Shown here: positions 1 through 6,060 of the stretch, in pieces
Numbering within the stretch: the stretch's first letter is position 1
How the letters are laid out: each line of letters opens with the position of its first letter
From: Peptococcaceae bacterium
GTDB taxonomy: Bacteria > Bacillota > Desulfotomaculia > Desulfotomaculales > UBA12532
Length of the DNA stretch: 6,326 nt
Reading direction: 5' to 3'
Assembly: GCA_003445475.1 (NCBI GenBank)
Contig: DMDP01000223.1
Location: 1 to 6,326, forward strand
Notes under the pieces: generated by a model
The model's database searches: none
Seen by the model: only the letters and a program-made list of their open reading frames with translations
Told to the model about the DNA's origin: nothing
Position numbers and translations under genes: made by a program

Positions 1-32
1 ACCCTCTCTCCGTACTACGTGCGACTTCCTCC

Positions 33-1163
33 TCACCGGGAAAGCGCCGGCTTAAAGTACTTCTCCCGGAACCGGAGCGCCACGTTGACCAGGCTTATCA
101 GCACGGGCACCTCGATGAGGGGGCCGATGACCGTAGCAAAAGCCTGGTTGGAGCCGATGCCGAAGATCGCCACCGCCACCGCTATGGCCAACTCGAAGTC
201 GTTGCTGGCCGCGGTGAAGGATACCGCCGTGGTCTGAGCGTAGTTCGCCCCGATCCGGCGGGTGACAAAGAAGGTGACAAACCACATCAGGAAGAAGTAG
301 CAGGCCAGCGGTACGGCCACCCGCACGACATCAAGCGGCAAACGGATGATGTATTCCCCTTTCAGGGAGAACATCACCACGATGGTGAACAGCAGCGCCA
401 CCAGGGTGATCGGGCTGATCCTGGGGGCGAAAAGGTTCTCGTACCACTCCTTGCCCTTTAACCGCAACAGCGAGAAGCGGGTGGTGATGCCGGCCAGGAA
501 GGGAATCCCCAGGTAAATGAAAACGGTCTTCGCCGCCTCCCACATGGAGATGCTCACATTCAGCCCCTTGACGAGCCCAAGCCAGTTGAGCAGCACGGTG
601 ATAAAGATCCAGATGTAGACGGCATAAAAGAGAACCTGGAACACCGCGTTGAAAGCAACAAGGCCGACGGCCAGTTCCCGATCTCCTTCGGCCAGCTCGT
701 TCCACACAATGACCATTGCTATGCAGCGGGCGAGCCCCACGAGGATTACCCCAATCATGTACTCGGGGTGATTGCGGAGCAATAGCACCGCCAGGATGAA
801 CATCACTATAGGTCCGGCAATCCAGTTCTGAAACAGGGAAAAGGCCAGGAGCCTGGTGTTCTTGAACACCGTCCCCATTTCTTCGTACTTAACTTTAGCC
901 AGCGGGGGATACATCATAAGGATGAGACCGACGGCAATAGGAATGGATGTCGTTCCCACCTGCATGCCGGCAATAAGTTCCGTTACACCAGGCGCGAAGT
1001 AGCCCACCCCTATACCCACCGCCATGGCCAGGAATATCCAGAGGGTCAGGAGTTTTTCCAGCGTCGAAAGCTTCTTCGCCTTTTCCCCGCTACCCGGACC
1101 CGCCTCTTTTGCTTCCGGGCCAATTGCTTTCCTCAGGCTAGCCCCGGCCCACTCCTCTTCCAT
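33..1163 (-). CDS. acr3: ACR3-family arsenite efflux permease
   Basis: Integral membrane permease of the BART superfamily that extrudes arsenite, As(OH)3 (antimonite in some members), across the cytoplasmic membrane using the proton gradient. The 376 residues hold about ten hydrophobic segments from residue 40 to 365, as expected for ACR3. The family signature in TM4 is visible as [14 protein letters not shown], with Cys147 at the place of the conserved cysteine reported as essential in Alkaliphilus Acr3. The C-terminal half carries [17 protein letters not shown] and [12 protein letters not shown], both diagnostic of ACR3. A charged stretch of about 32 residues precedes TM1, making it slightly longer than usual (about 350). 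The ATG is supported by a doubled GGAGG (1168-1172 and 1174-1178), so the extension is probably real. It is the last visible gene of the unit that starts with the TSUP gene; 29 nt separate it from the small ORF. No ArsR or ArsC is seen within the window. Confidence 0.93.
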   Translation of the reverse strand: MEEEWAGASLRKAIGPEAKEAGPGSGEKAKKLSTLEKLLTLWIFLAMAVGIGVGYFAPGVTELIAGMQVGTTSIPIAVGLILMMYPPLAKVKYEEMGTVFKNTRLLAFSLFQNWIAGPIVMFILAVLLLRNHPEYMIGVILVGLARCIAMVIVWNELAEGDRELAVGLVAFNAVFQVLFYAVYIWIFITVLLNWLGLVKGLNVSISMWEAAKTVFIYLGIPFLAGITTRFSLLRLKGKEWYENLFAPRISPITLVALLFTIVVMFSLKGEYIIRLPLDVVRVAVPLACYFFLMWFVTFFVTRRIGANYAQTTAVSFTAASNDFELAIAVAVAIFGIGSNQAFATVIGPLIEVPVLISLVNVALRFREKYFKPALSR

Positions 1164-1167
1164 TTAG

Positions 1168-1178
1168 CCTCCACCTCC
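1168..1178 (-). promoter_or_regulatory. Doubled ribosome binding site of acr3
   Basis: On the minus strand GGAGGTGGAGG precedes the acr3 ATG. The two GGAGG cores lie 10 and 4 nt from the start codon, one on each side of the usual optimum. They fix the ATG at 1163 as the start, and so the charged N-terminal extension of the permease, and they predict strong translation independent of the upstream small ORF. Confidence 0.75.
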
Positions 1179-1192
1179 AGATTTTTTAAGTT

Positions 1193-1363
1193 TTACACAC
1201 AGGAGGTTATAAGCCGACCACCGGTAATCCAGGCCACGGTCGGGGCCTGTAACAGCGGGTTTACGGGCAGCATGGCCGCCGTTGCCGGACCGATTACCCG
1301 GCCGCCGTTAAGAGCCGCCAACTCCTCCCGTGCCGCCTGTCGTTCCGCTTCCGTTAAGGCCAT
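1193..1363 (-). CDS. Small hypothetical ORF, 56 codons, between TSUP and acr3
   Basis: An ATG-initiated frame runs from 1363 to a TAA at 1193-1195. The product begins MALTEAERQAAREELAAL and ends in a hydrophobic part, LLQAPTVAWITGGRLITSCV. I do not recognise the family. The N-terminal third looks like a charged amphipathic helix, followed by a Gly/Pro/Ala-rich middle and a single Cys next to the C-terminus. It lies on the same strand as its neighbours, 54 nt after the TSUP stop and 29 nt before acr3, so it would be co-transcribed. There is no convincing ribosome site in front of the ATG. Another ATG at 1380 reads MSLRDSWP and then stops; inserting one base at about 1356 would join it smoothly into LTEAERQ, so the gene may instead be frameshifted or start elsewhere. 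It could also be non-coding sequence. Codon third positions are GC-rich, like the real genes here. Confidence 0.45.
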   Translation of the reverse strand: MALTEAERQAAREELAALNGGRVIGPATAAMLPVNPLLQAPTVAWITGGRLITSCV

Positions 1364-1417
1364 GAATCGCGCAGGGACATCTCATCTTTCAGCACCGGGC
1401 AGCAAAGGAGAGACGGG

Positions 1418-2236
1418 CTAAATGGCAATGCCGAAGTAGATCAAAATGTATTTGGCCGCCACATAGATGAAGATCGCGCCGAAGAGCGCCTTCAGGGTGG
1501 CGGTCTTCACCCGGGCTACCAGTTTCGCTCCGTAAAGCGCCCCGATCACGGCACCGATGCCAAGGCACACAGCCGTCGGAACGTCCACCACCTGCTGGTA
1601 AAGCTTGAAGATCGCACCCACCAGCGCCATCCAGATGAAAGAGGCCATGCTGGTGCCGATGGCCAGCTTCATCGGACCTTTCAAGACATACAGAAAGGAG
1701 GGCACCAGGGCGTAGCCGCCACCGAGACCGATAATCCCCGTTAGGCAACCGATCGCCGAGCCGAGAATGCTTTTGGTAACCGGGGAGCCGGGAACGGCCG
1801 GGGCGGGAGCGGGCTGCGCTGCCCCTTGCCCGCCGGCGGCAGCCTGCAGCCTGGCCTGCCTGGGAGCTAGAACGAGCCCTTCGTACAGCATGCGCACTGA
1901 GGGCAGCACAAAGGCCAGACCCACAATGAGATCTATGAGGTGCCCGTACTGTTTCAGGTACCCAAAAACGATGCTCCCGATAATCACGCCCAGAATACCG
2001 CTGTAGCCGGTGAGCAGGGCGGTTTCCCTGTCGACGTTGCCCATTTTCAAGTGCTGGTAGGCCCCTGAACCTGCGGTGAACACTACCGCTGCCAGGGTGG
2101 TGCCCACGGCTACCGCGGGATCAAAATGAAAGCCGAAGCGAATAACGGGCATCATCAGCACACAACCGCCTGTACCGAGCAATCCCCCGACAATCCCTGC
2201 CGGAATGCCGACCACGAAAAAGAGCAAATAAGACAT
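1418..2236 (-). CDS. TSUP (TauE/SafE) family membrane transporter
   Basis: A probable permease of the sulfite exporter TauE/SafE family (PF01925), whose members move sulfite, sulfoacetate, other sulfur anions or small organic acids across the cytoplasmic membrane; the substrate cannot be read from sequence. The 272 residues form two internal repeats, each beginning with a glycine-rich helix: GIVGGLLGTGG at about 14-24 and GIIGLGGGYALVPS at about 167-180. About eight hydrophobic segments are seen, and the total length is typical. The halves are joined by an Ala/Pro/Gln-rich hydrophilic linker at about 124-152. The ATG has AGGGAG at 2245-2250 with 8-nt spacing. It is the first gene after the codY terminator and has its own promoter; the small ORF and acr3 follow on the same strand. 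That neighbourhood suggests a role in handling arsenic or sulfur anions, which is inference. Confidence 0.9.
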   Translation of the reverse strand: MSYLLFFVVGIPAGIVGGLLGTGGCVLMMPVIRFGFHFDPAVAVGTTLAAVVFTAGSGAYQHLKMGNVDRETALLTGYSGILGVIIGSIVFGYLKQYGHLIDLIVGLAFVLPSVRMLYEGLVLAPRQARLQAAAGGQGAAQPAPAPAVPGSPVTKSILGSAIGCLTGIIGLGGGYALVPSFLYVLKGPMKLAIGTSMASFIWMALVGAIFKLYQQVVDVPTAVCLGIGAVIGALYGAKLVARVKTATLKALFGAIFIYVAAKYILIYFGIAI

Positions 2237-2244
2237 TCCTTTCT

Positions 2245-2250
2245 CTCCCT
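2245..2250 (-). promoter_or_regulatory. Ribosome binding site of the TSUP gene
   Basis: AGGGAG on the minus strand, 8 nt before the ATG at 2236, supports that start. The N-terminus then begins directly with the first membrane helix. Confidence 0.6.
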
Positions 2251-2287
2251 TCTTATCAACTTATCCAAATTGCTATCCGTTTATTAT

Positions 2288-2313
2288 TAGGATATTATCA
2301 TATAATGATCCTA
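2288..2313. promoter_or_regulatory. Imperfect inverted repeat, candidate operator of the TSUP-acr3 unit
   Basis: TAGGAT-ATTAT (2288-2298) and ATAAT-G-ATCCTA (2302-2313) are inverted copies separated by CAT (2299-2301), with one extra G at 2307 in the right arm. The repeat is AT-rich in a GC-rich window, has no T-tract, and covers the -10 element and almost the whole spacer of the predicted promoter. This is the expected place for a repressor of the downstream transporter genes. The cognate regulator is unknown. The sequence does not match the CodY box and is not a clean Fur, PerR or ArsR site. Confidence 0.5.
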
Positions 2314-2321
2314 GAAATCAA
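2292..2321 (-). promoter_or_regulatory. Predicted promoter of the TSUP gene
   Basis: Reading the minus strand, TTGATT (2316-2321) and TAATAT (2292-2297) are separated by 18 bp, a reasonable sigma-A-like pair. Transcription would start near 2285, giving a 5' leader of about 50 nt before the TSUP ATG. The preceding terminator at 2369-2397 means that this unit needs its own promoter. Confidence 0.5.
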
Positions 2322-2368
2322 GCTTCACATCCAGAAATCTTCGTTCCTCGCCCGCGAGATTGACCGAC

Positions 2369-2397
2369 AAAAATAAAAAAGCGGGCCTTTCGCCCGC
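2369..2397 (-). terminator. Rho-independent terminator after codY
   Basis: On the minus strand GCGGGC (2392-2397), loop GAAAG, then GCCCGC (2381-2386) form a 6-bp all-GC stem, followed at once by TTTTTT and a further T-rich run to 2369. It begins 8 nt after the codY stop codon, so it closes the trmFO-codY operon and isolates it from the TSUP unit. On the plus strand the stem is not followed by T residues, so it acts in one direction only. Confidence 0.9.
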
Positions 2398-2404
2398 GTC
2401 GCGC

Positions 2405-3187
2405 TCAGCTACGTCTGCGTTTAGCTAGTTCGTCCAAAAGACGGTCGTTCCGTACCCGTATATAGGTTCCTTTCATGCCGAGCGACTTGGACTCGATTAC
2501 CCCGGCACTCTCAAACTTGCGGAGGGCGTTCACGATAACCGAGCGGGTTATCCCGGCCCGGTCGGCGATCTTGGATGCAACAAGCAGCCCCTCGCTTCCC
2601 TGGAGTTCGTCAAATATGTGGCAAATGGCGTCGAGTTCGGAATACGAGAGCGTGCCCAGGGCCACCTGCACCGCGGCCAGCTTGCGCGCCTCTTCTTCCA
2701 CCTTGCCGATGCGCGCGCGCAGCATTTCGAGAGCCACCACGGTCGCGCCGTACTCGCCCAGCAGCAGGTCGCCATCGCTGAATTCCTGGTCGAACCTGGC
2801 CAGAACCAGCGTCCCAAGCCGCGCACCACCGCCGATAAGCGGTATGACCGTACTGACTTTGTTATTAAAAACACAAGGCTGTTGCTCGTGAAAAACACAG
2901 GCGTTGGCTGTCTGACAAAAGTTGGCGTACACGTCATTTATGGAGAGCAGGTAATCGTTAAACTCCTTGGGAAAAACCGCTGCTTCAACCAGCTTCTGCA
3001 TTTTATCGCAGGCAAAACCGGGCATGAAGTGATGCCCCAGAACTTTGCCCTGAGCATCTATAATATAAACGTTGCAGTCTATGTTTGTGCTCAACACTGC
3101 CGCTACTTCTTTGAAATCCACCGGGTACCCCGCCGACTTCTGGATAAGGCGGTTGATAGCCCGCGCCTTCTCCAAAAGCTCGCGCAT
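2405..3187 (-). CDS. codY: GTP-sensing global transcriptional regulator CodY
   Basis: Cytoplasmic DNA-binding dimer that, when loaded with branched-chain amino acids and GTP, binds AATTTTCWGAAAATT-like sites and represses nutrient-limitation genes. At 260 residues it matches B. subtilis CodY (259). An N-terminal GAF domain spans about 1-155, a linking helix about 157-180, and the C-terminal winged helix-turn-helix about 200-246. The DNA-binding part is nearly invariant: ASKIADRAGITRSVIVNALR followed by ESAGVIESKSLGMKGTYI, including the conserved Ser216. In the effector pocket Phe72 aligns with ligand-contacting Phe71 of B. subtilis, but Arg61 is replaced by Lys62. The GAF domain has Cys60, Cys91, Cys97 and Cys105, which B. 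subtilis CodY lacks. The ATG has AGAGGGG at 3193-3199 with 5-nt spacing and lies 15 nt after hslU. A CodY box and promoter inside hslU suggest autoregulation. Confidence 0.97.
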   Translation of the reverse strand: MRELLEKARAINRLIQKSAGYPVDFKEVAAVLSTNIDCNVYIIDAQGKVLGHHFMPGFACDKMQKLVEAAVFPKEFNDYLLSINDVYANFCQTANACVFHEQQPCVFNNKVSTVIPLIGGGARLGTLVLARFDQEFSDGDLLLGEYGATVVALEMLRARIGKVEEEARKLAAVQVALGTLSYSELDAICHIFDELQGSEGLLVASKIADRAGITRSVIVNALRKFESAGVIESKSLGMKGTYIRVRNDRLLDELAKRRRS

Positions 3188-3192
3188 CCTAT

Positions 3193-3199
3193 CCCCTCT
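3193..3199 (-). promoter_or_regulatory. Ribosome binding site of codY
   Basis: AGAGGGG on the minus strand, 5 nt before the codY ATG and lying in the short gap after the hslU stop. It supports the start at 3187. Confidence 0.65.
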
Positions 3200-3202
3200 T
3201 TT

Positions 3203-4594
3203 CTACAGAATATAACGGCTTAAGTCCTCCCGGCGGGCGATTTCCCCCAGCTTCTCCTGCACGTAGGTTTTGGTGATTACCACCTTTTGTCCTTTGAGTT
3301 CCGGCGCAGCGAAGGAAAGGTCTTCGAGCAGCTTCTCCAACACCGTGTGCAACCGCCGGGCCCCGATATTCTCCGTTTGTTCGTTAACAGTATAAGCGAT
3401 TCTCGCTATTTCGACAAGAGAATTTTTTGAAAATTCCACATCTACGCCTTCTGTGCCCAGTAATGCCGTATACTGGCGGATAAGCGCGTTCTGCGGCTCC
3501 GTAAGAATCTGGCGGAAATCCTCCTCTGTCAGACTTTTCAACTCCACCCGGATGGGAAAGCGCCCTTGCAACTCGGGGATGAGATCCGACGGCTTGGCGG
3601 TATGAAAGGCACCGGCTGCGATGAATAGAATATGATCGGTCTTTACCGGACCGTACTTGGTCATGACCGTGGAGCCTTCAACAATCGGCAGGATATCCCG
3701 CTGGACGCCGCCGCGGGAGACGTCGGGACCCGCTCCCGTCACCTCGCGGCCGGCGATCTTGTCGATCTCGTCTAGGAAAATTATTCCTTCGTCCTCGGCG
3801 CGCCGGATGGCTTCGGCGATCACTTCGTCCATGTCGATCAGTTTTTGCGCTTCCTCCTGGGTCAGGATGCGCCTGGCCTCAGATACTGTTACCCGACGCC
3901 GCTTTTTCTTTTTGGGGAGCAGGTTGCCAAGAAGGTCCTGCACGTTAATGCCTAATTCTTCACCGCCCCCGCCGGAGAAAATCTCAAGCATTGGCGGCGC
4001 GGCCTCCTCCACCTCGATTTCGATGTATTCGTTTTCCAGTTCTCCGCGGGCCAGCTTTTGCCGCAGGGTGATGCGCTCGAACTCCACCCGCCGGCGGTAC
4101 TCTTCGTCAACCGTCTCGTCACCCGCACGTGCTTCGCCGAAAAGAAGTTCAAGCGGATTGCGCCCCTGCCGTTCTCGCCTGCGCAGAGGCGCCATAATCT
4201 CGATAATCCTCTCCTCTGCCAGACGCCGCGCCTGGTCTTCCACCTTCGCGAAGCGTTCCTGGCGGACCATCCGGATGGATGTTTCCACCAGGTCGCGAAC
4301 CATGCTTTCCACATCGCGCCCCACGTACCCCACCTCAGTGAACTTGGTGGCCTCCACCTTGACGAACGGCGCATTGACAAGCCTTGCCAGGCGGCGCGCG
4401 ATTTCAGTCTTGCCCACACCGGTCGGCCCAATCATCAAAATATTCTTCGGCAAAACTTCGTCGCGCAGTTCGGGCGGCAACTTGGCCCGGCGATAGCGGT
4501 TGCGCAGGGCGATGGCCACCGCGCGCTTGGCCTCCTGCTGTCCGACTATGTATTTGTCTAGTTCCGCTACGATTTCCCGCGGCGTAAGCTCCAC
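3203..4594 (-). CDS. hslU: ATP-dependent protease ATPase subunit HslU (ClpY)
   Basis: AAA+ unfoldase whose hexameric ring feeds substrates into the HslV peptidase. The 463 residues contain Walker A GPTGVGKT (56-63), the GYVG pore loop (89-92), the charged I domain (about 110-240), Walker B IIFLDE (271-276), the arginine finger in LQGRF (Arg345), and sensor 2 in NIGARRL (409-415). The C-terminal tail ends SRYIL, the segment that docks into HslV. Length is typical. The start is a GTG with GGGGGAG at 4600-4606 and 5-nt spacing; that site abuts the hslV stop, so the two subunits are translated as a pair. Codons 387-402 are unusually AT-rich for this gene and contain a CodY-like box and promoter elements. 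The residues there (SKNS) are also less family-like than the flanks, which fits selection for a DNA signal. Confidence 0.97.
   Translation of the reverse strand: MELTPREIVAELDKYIVGQQEAKRAVAIALRNRYRRAKLPPELRDEVLPKNILMIGPTGVGKTEIARRLARLVNAPFVKVEATKFTEVGYVGRDVESMVRDLVETSIRMVRQERFAKVEDQARRLAEERIIEIMAPLRRRERQGRNPLELLFGEARAGDETVDEEYRRRVEFERITLRQKLARGELENEYIEIEVEEAAPPMLEIFSGGGGEELGINVQDLLGNLLPKKKKRRRVTVSEARRILTQEEAQKLIDMDEVIAEAIRRAEDEGIIFLDEIDKIAGREVTGAGPDVSRGGVQRDILPIVEGSTVMTKYGPVKTDHILFIAAGAFHTAKPSDLIPELQGRFPIRVELKSLTEEDFRQILTEPQNALIRQYTALLGTEGVDVEFSKNSLVEIARIAYTVNEQTENIGARRLHTVLEKLLEDLSFAAPELKGQKVVITKTYVQEKLGEIARREDLSRYIL
3389..3417 (-). promoter_or_regulatory. Predicted internal promoter for codY, inside hslU
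   Basis: On the minus strand TTGTCG (3412-3417) and TATACT (3389-3394) are separated by exactly 17 bp. They match 4/6 and 5/6 bases of the sigma-A consensus. Transcription would start near 3382, leaving about 195 nt to the codY ATG. The adjacent CodY box ends 3 bp upstream of the -35, which makes a chance pair less likely. It would allow codY to be expressed separately from trmFO-xerC-hslVU. Confidence 0.5.
3421..3435. promoter_or_regulatory. CodY box within the hslU coding sequence
   Basis: The plus-strand 15-mer AATTTTTTGAAAATT matches the B. subtilis CodY consensus AATTTTCWGAAAATT at 14 of 15 positions; only the C at position 7 differs. It covers hslU codons 387-392, with codons GAA TTT TCA AAA AAT TCT unlike the GC-rich codons around them. 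It is 234 bp upstream of codY and directly adjacent to the predicted internal promoter. The winged helix of the CodY encoded here is nearly identical to that of B. subtilis, so the same box is expected. Bound CodY could repress or activate the internal promoter, or block polymerase coming from trmFO. Confidence 0.65.
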
Positions 4595-4599
4595 AGGTT

Positions 4600-4606
4600 C
4601 TCCCCC
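4600..4606 (-). promoter_or_regulatory. Ribosome binding site of hslU
   Basis: GGGGGAG begins immediately after the hslV TAA stop and lies 5 nt before the GTG start of hslU. It decides the GTG at 4594 as the start and suggests coupled translation of the two subunits. Confidence 0.7.
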
Positions 4607-5143
4607 TTACTTCAGTTCATCCACCGCAATATGCTCGTTGGTATAGATACAGATTTCCGCGGCGATCGTCATTGCCTCTCGCACAATGGTCCCGGCATCA
4701 AGGGAAGTGTGGCGCATAAGCGCGCGCGCCGCCGCCAGGGCGTACGGTCCCCCCGAACCGACGGCCACAATCCCGTCGTCCGGTTCTATCACCTCGCCGC
4801 TCCCGGAAATGAGCAAAAGGTGTTGTTTGTCCGCCACCACCAGCATGGCCTCGAGCCGGCGCAGCACCTTCTCCAGGCGCCATTCCTTGGCCAGCGCGAC
4901 GGCGGCGCGTGGCAAATTTCCCCCGTATTCTTCGAGTTTGCGCTCAAATCTTTCGAAAAGCGCCAGGGCATCGGCCACGCCCCCGGCGAATCCCGCCAGC
5001 ACCCTGTCTTGGTAGAGACGGCGGATTTTCCTTGCCCCGCGTTTGAGAACCGTATTGCCCAGGGTGACTTGCCCGTCGCCGGCCATGGCAACGTGGCCGT
5101 CTCTTATCACCGCGATAATCGTGGTCCCTGTCAACTTATTCAC
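4607..5143 (-). CDS. hslV: ATP-dependent protease peptidase subunit HslV (ClpQ)
   Basis: N-terminal-nucleophile threonine protease, the bacterial proteasome-like peptidase that forms a double hexamer capped by HslU. From the GTG start the protein has 178 residues and begins [12 protein letters not shown]. The nucleophile is expected to be Thr7, exposed by removal of the first six residues after Gly6, as in other HslV with a short propeptide. Family blocks follow: [63 protein letters not shown] and EICIYTN. The GTG is only 2 nt after AAAGGAG (5146-5152), which is very close. An in-frame TTG at 5134 has 11-nt spacing and would give MTGTTIIAV, so the true start is uncertain, although the mature protein is the same either way. 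It lies 14 nt after xerC and 12 nt before hslU. Confidence 0.96.
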   Translation of the reverse strand: MNKLTGTTIIAVIRDGHVAMAGDGQVTLGNTVLKRGARKIRRLYQDRVLAGFAGGVADALALFERFERKLEEYGGNLPRAAVALAKEWRLEKVLRRLEAMLVVADKQHLLLISGSGEVIEPDDGIVAVGSGGPYALAAARALMRHTSLDAGTIVREAMTIAAEICIYTNEHIAVDELK

Positions 5144-5145
5144 CG

Positions 5146-5152
5146 CTCCTTT
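5146..5152 (-). promoter_or_regulatory. Ribosome binding site of hslV, unusual spacing
   Basis: AAAGGAG on the minus strand is 2 nt from the GTG at 5143 and 11 nt from the in-frame TTG at 5134; neither spacing is ideal. It leaves the propeptide length open (six residues or three). Confidence 0.5.
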
Positions 5153-5157
5153 ATCTG

Positions 5158-6060
5158 TTAACTGCGCGGGTGCGTCTTGCGGTAAACCTCTTTCATCCTT
5201 CCCTTGCTGACGTGCGTGTAGACCTGGGTGGTGGAAAGCCGGGCGTGGCCCAGCAACTCCTGCACCACGCGCAAATCGGCACCCCCGTCCAAGAGATGCG
5301 TGGCAAAGGAGTGCCGCAGGGTGTGCGGGCTCGCCGCACCGTCCAGCCCCATCCGCACCAGGTACGTGGTAAGCCGCTTGCGGACACCGCGCACCGACAA
5401 GCGCCCGCCACGGTTGTTAAGGAACAGCGCATCACCCGCGGGTTGCCCGGGGTCCAGCAGCGCCGGACGCCCGTAACGCAGGTATTCCTGGAGGGCTTCG
5501 ATGGCGCAGTATCCTAGGGGAACCAGCCGTTCCTTGCCTCCCTTACCCAGCACTTTGACATAACCCCCGGCCAGGTCCACGTCGTGCGTATTGAGGCCGA
5601 CCAGTTCCGATATTCGGATTCCCGTCGCGTAAAGTGTTTCCCACAGGGCGCGGTCGCGCAGGCCCAGGGCATCGTTCCCCGGGGCTTCGACCAGCCTTTC
5701 CACCTGCTCGTACCGCAGAACCCGCGGCAGCCGCTGCGCTTGCTTTGGGGCAGGTATGCCCTCAAGTGGATTCTGCGTTATGTACCCCTCCCGGCGCAAA
5801 AATTTCAGAAACGAGCGCCAGACGGCCATCTTCCGCGCGACGCTCGACGGCATAAGGCGGCGGTTTAGATGCGCCACGTACTGCCGCAGGAGCTTCCTGT
5901 TCAGAGCGGACGGCTCCAGGGCCGCGTCGGAGGTCTTGAGCGCCCGGGCGAAAAAATCCAGGCCTTCAAAGATATCCCGCCGGTAAGCGGCCAGCGTGTG
6001 CGGGGATGCGTTGCGCTCCACCTGCAGGTAGCTAAGGAACGCGTCCAGGTACCGGTACAT
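5158..6060 (-). CDS. xerC: Tyrosine recombinase XerC (CodV)
   Basis: Site-specific tyrosine recombinase that, with XerD, resolves chromosome dimers at dif by cutting and rejoining DNA through a phosphotyrosine link. From the ATG it has 300 residues, typical for XerC. The N-terminal SAM-like core-binding domain covers about 1-95. The C-terminal catalytic domain shows the full active site: Arg149 in TGIRISEL, Lys173 in [13 protein letters not shown], His246 and Arg249 in [13 protein letters not shown], His272 in [15 protein letters not shown], and nucleophile Tyr281. AGGAGG at 6068-6073 is 7 nt from this ATG. A GTG one codon upstream (6063) is possible but only 4 nt away. The ATG overlaps the trmFO stop as TGATG, implying coupled translation. 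The position between trmFO and hslV matches codV of B. subtilis and supports XerC over a phage integrase. Confidence 0.95.
   Translation of the reverse strand: MYRYLDAFLSYLQVERNASPHTLAAYRRDIFEGLDFFARALKTSDAALEPSALNRKLLRQYVAHLNRRLMPSSVARKMAVWRSFLKFLRREGYITQNPLEGIPAPKQAQRLPRVLRYEQVERLVEAPGNDALGLRDRALWETLYATGIRISELVGLNTHDVDLAGGYVKVLGKGGKERLVPLGYCAIEALQEYLRYGRPALLDPGQPAGDALFLNNRGGRLSVRGVRKRLTTYLVRMGLDGAASPHTLRHSFATHLLDGGADLRVVQELLGHARLSTTQVYTHVSKGRMKEVYRKTHPRS

Noticed and set aside
1..32. Sequence downstream of acr3 at the window edge, looked at for a terminator or next gene.
   Set aside because: Only 32 bases are present and no hairpin with a T-run or start codon context can be made out.
1214..1243. 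Inverted repeat CCGACC / GGTCGG near the 3' end of the small ORF, possible terminator or attenuator before acr3.
   Set aside because: The arms are only 6 bp, the loop is 18 nt, and no T-run follows on the minus strand; such GC pairs are expected by chance in this composition.
2347..2358. Small palindrome CTCG-CCCG-CGAG in the codY-TSUP gap.
   Set aside because: A four-bp stem, no conserved context, and outside the predicted promoter; no support for a function.
2618..3223. A 201-codon plus-strand open frame antisense to codY.
   Set aside because: It is the shadow of the codY codons, has no domain-like features or ribosome site, and the minus-strand CodY match is unambiguous.
3657..4496. A 279-codon plus-strand open frame antisense to hslU.
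   Set aside because: Ser/Arg-rich low-information translation typical of the reverse strand of a GC-rich gene; HslU on the other strand accounts for the whole region.
5800..5814. Second possible CodY box inside xerC (core TTTCAGAAA).
   Set aside because: Only 11 of 15 positions match the consensus, the bases encode well-conserved RFLKFL residues of XerC, and no promoter lies next to it.
5158..6060. The tyrosine recombinase as a phage or integrative-element integrase.
   Set aside because: Its length, XerC-type motifs and fixed place between trmFO and hslV indicate the housekeeping XerC; no attachment-site repeats or tRNA gene are present.
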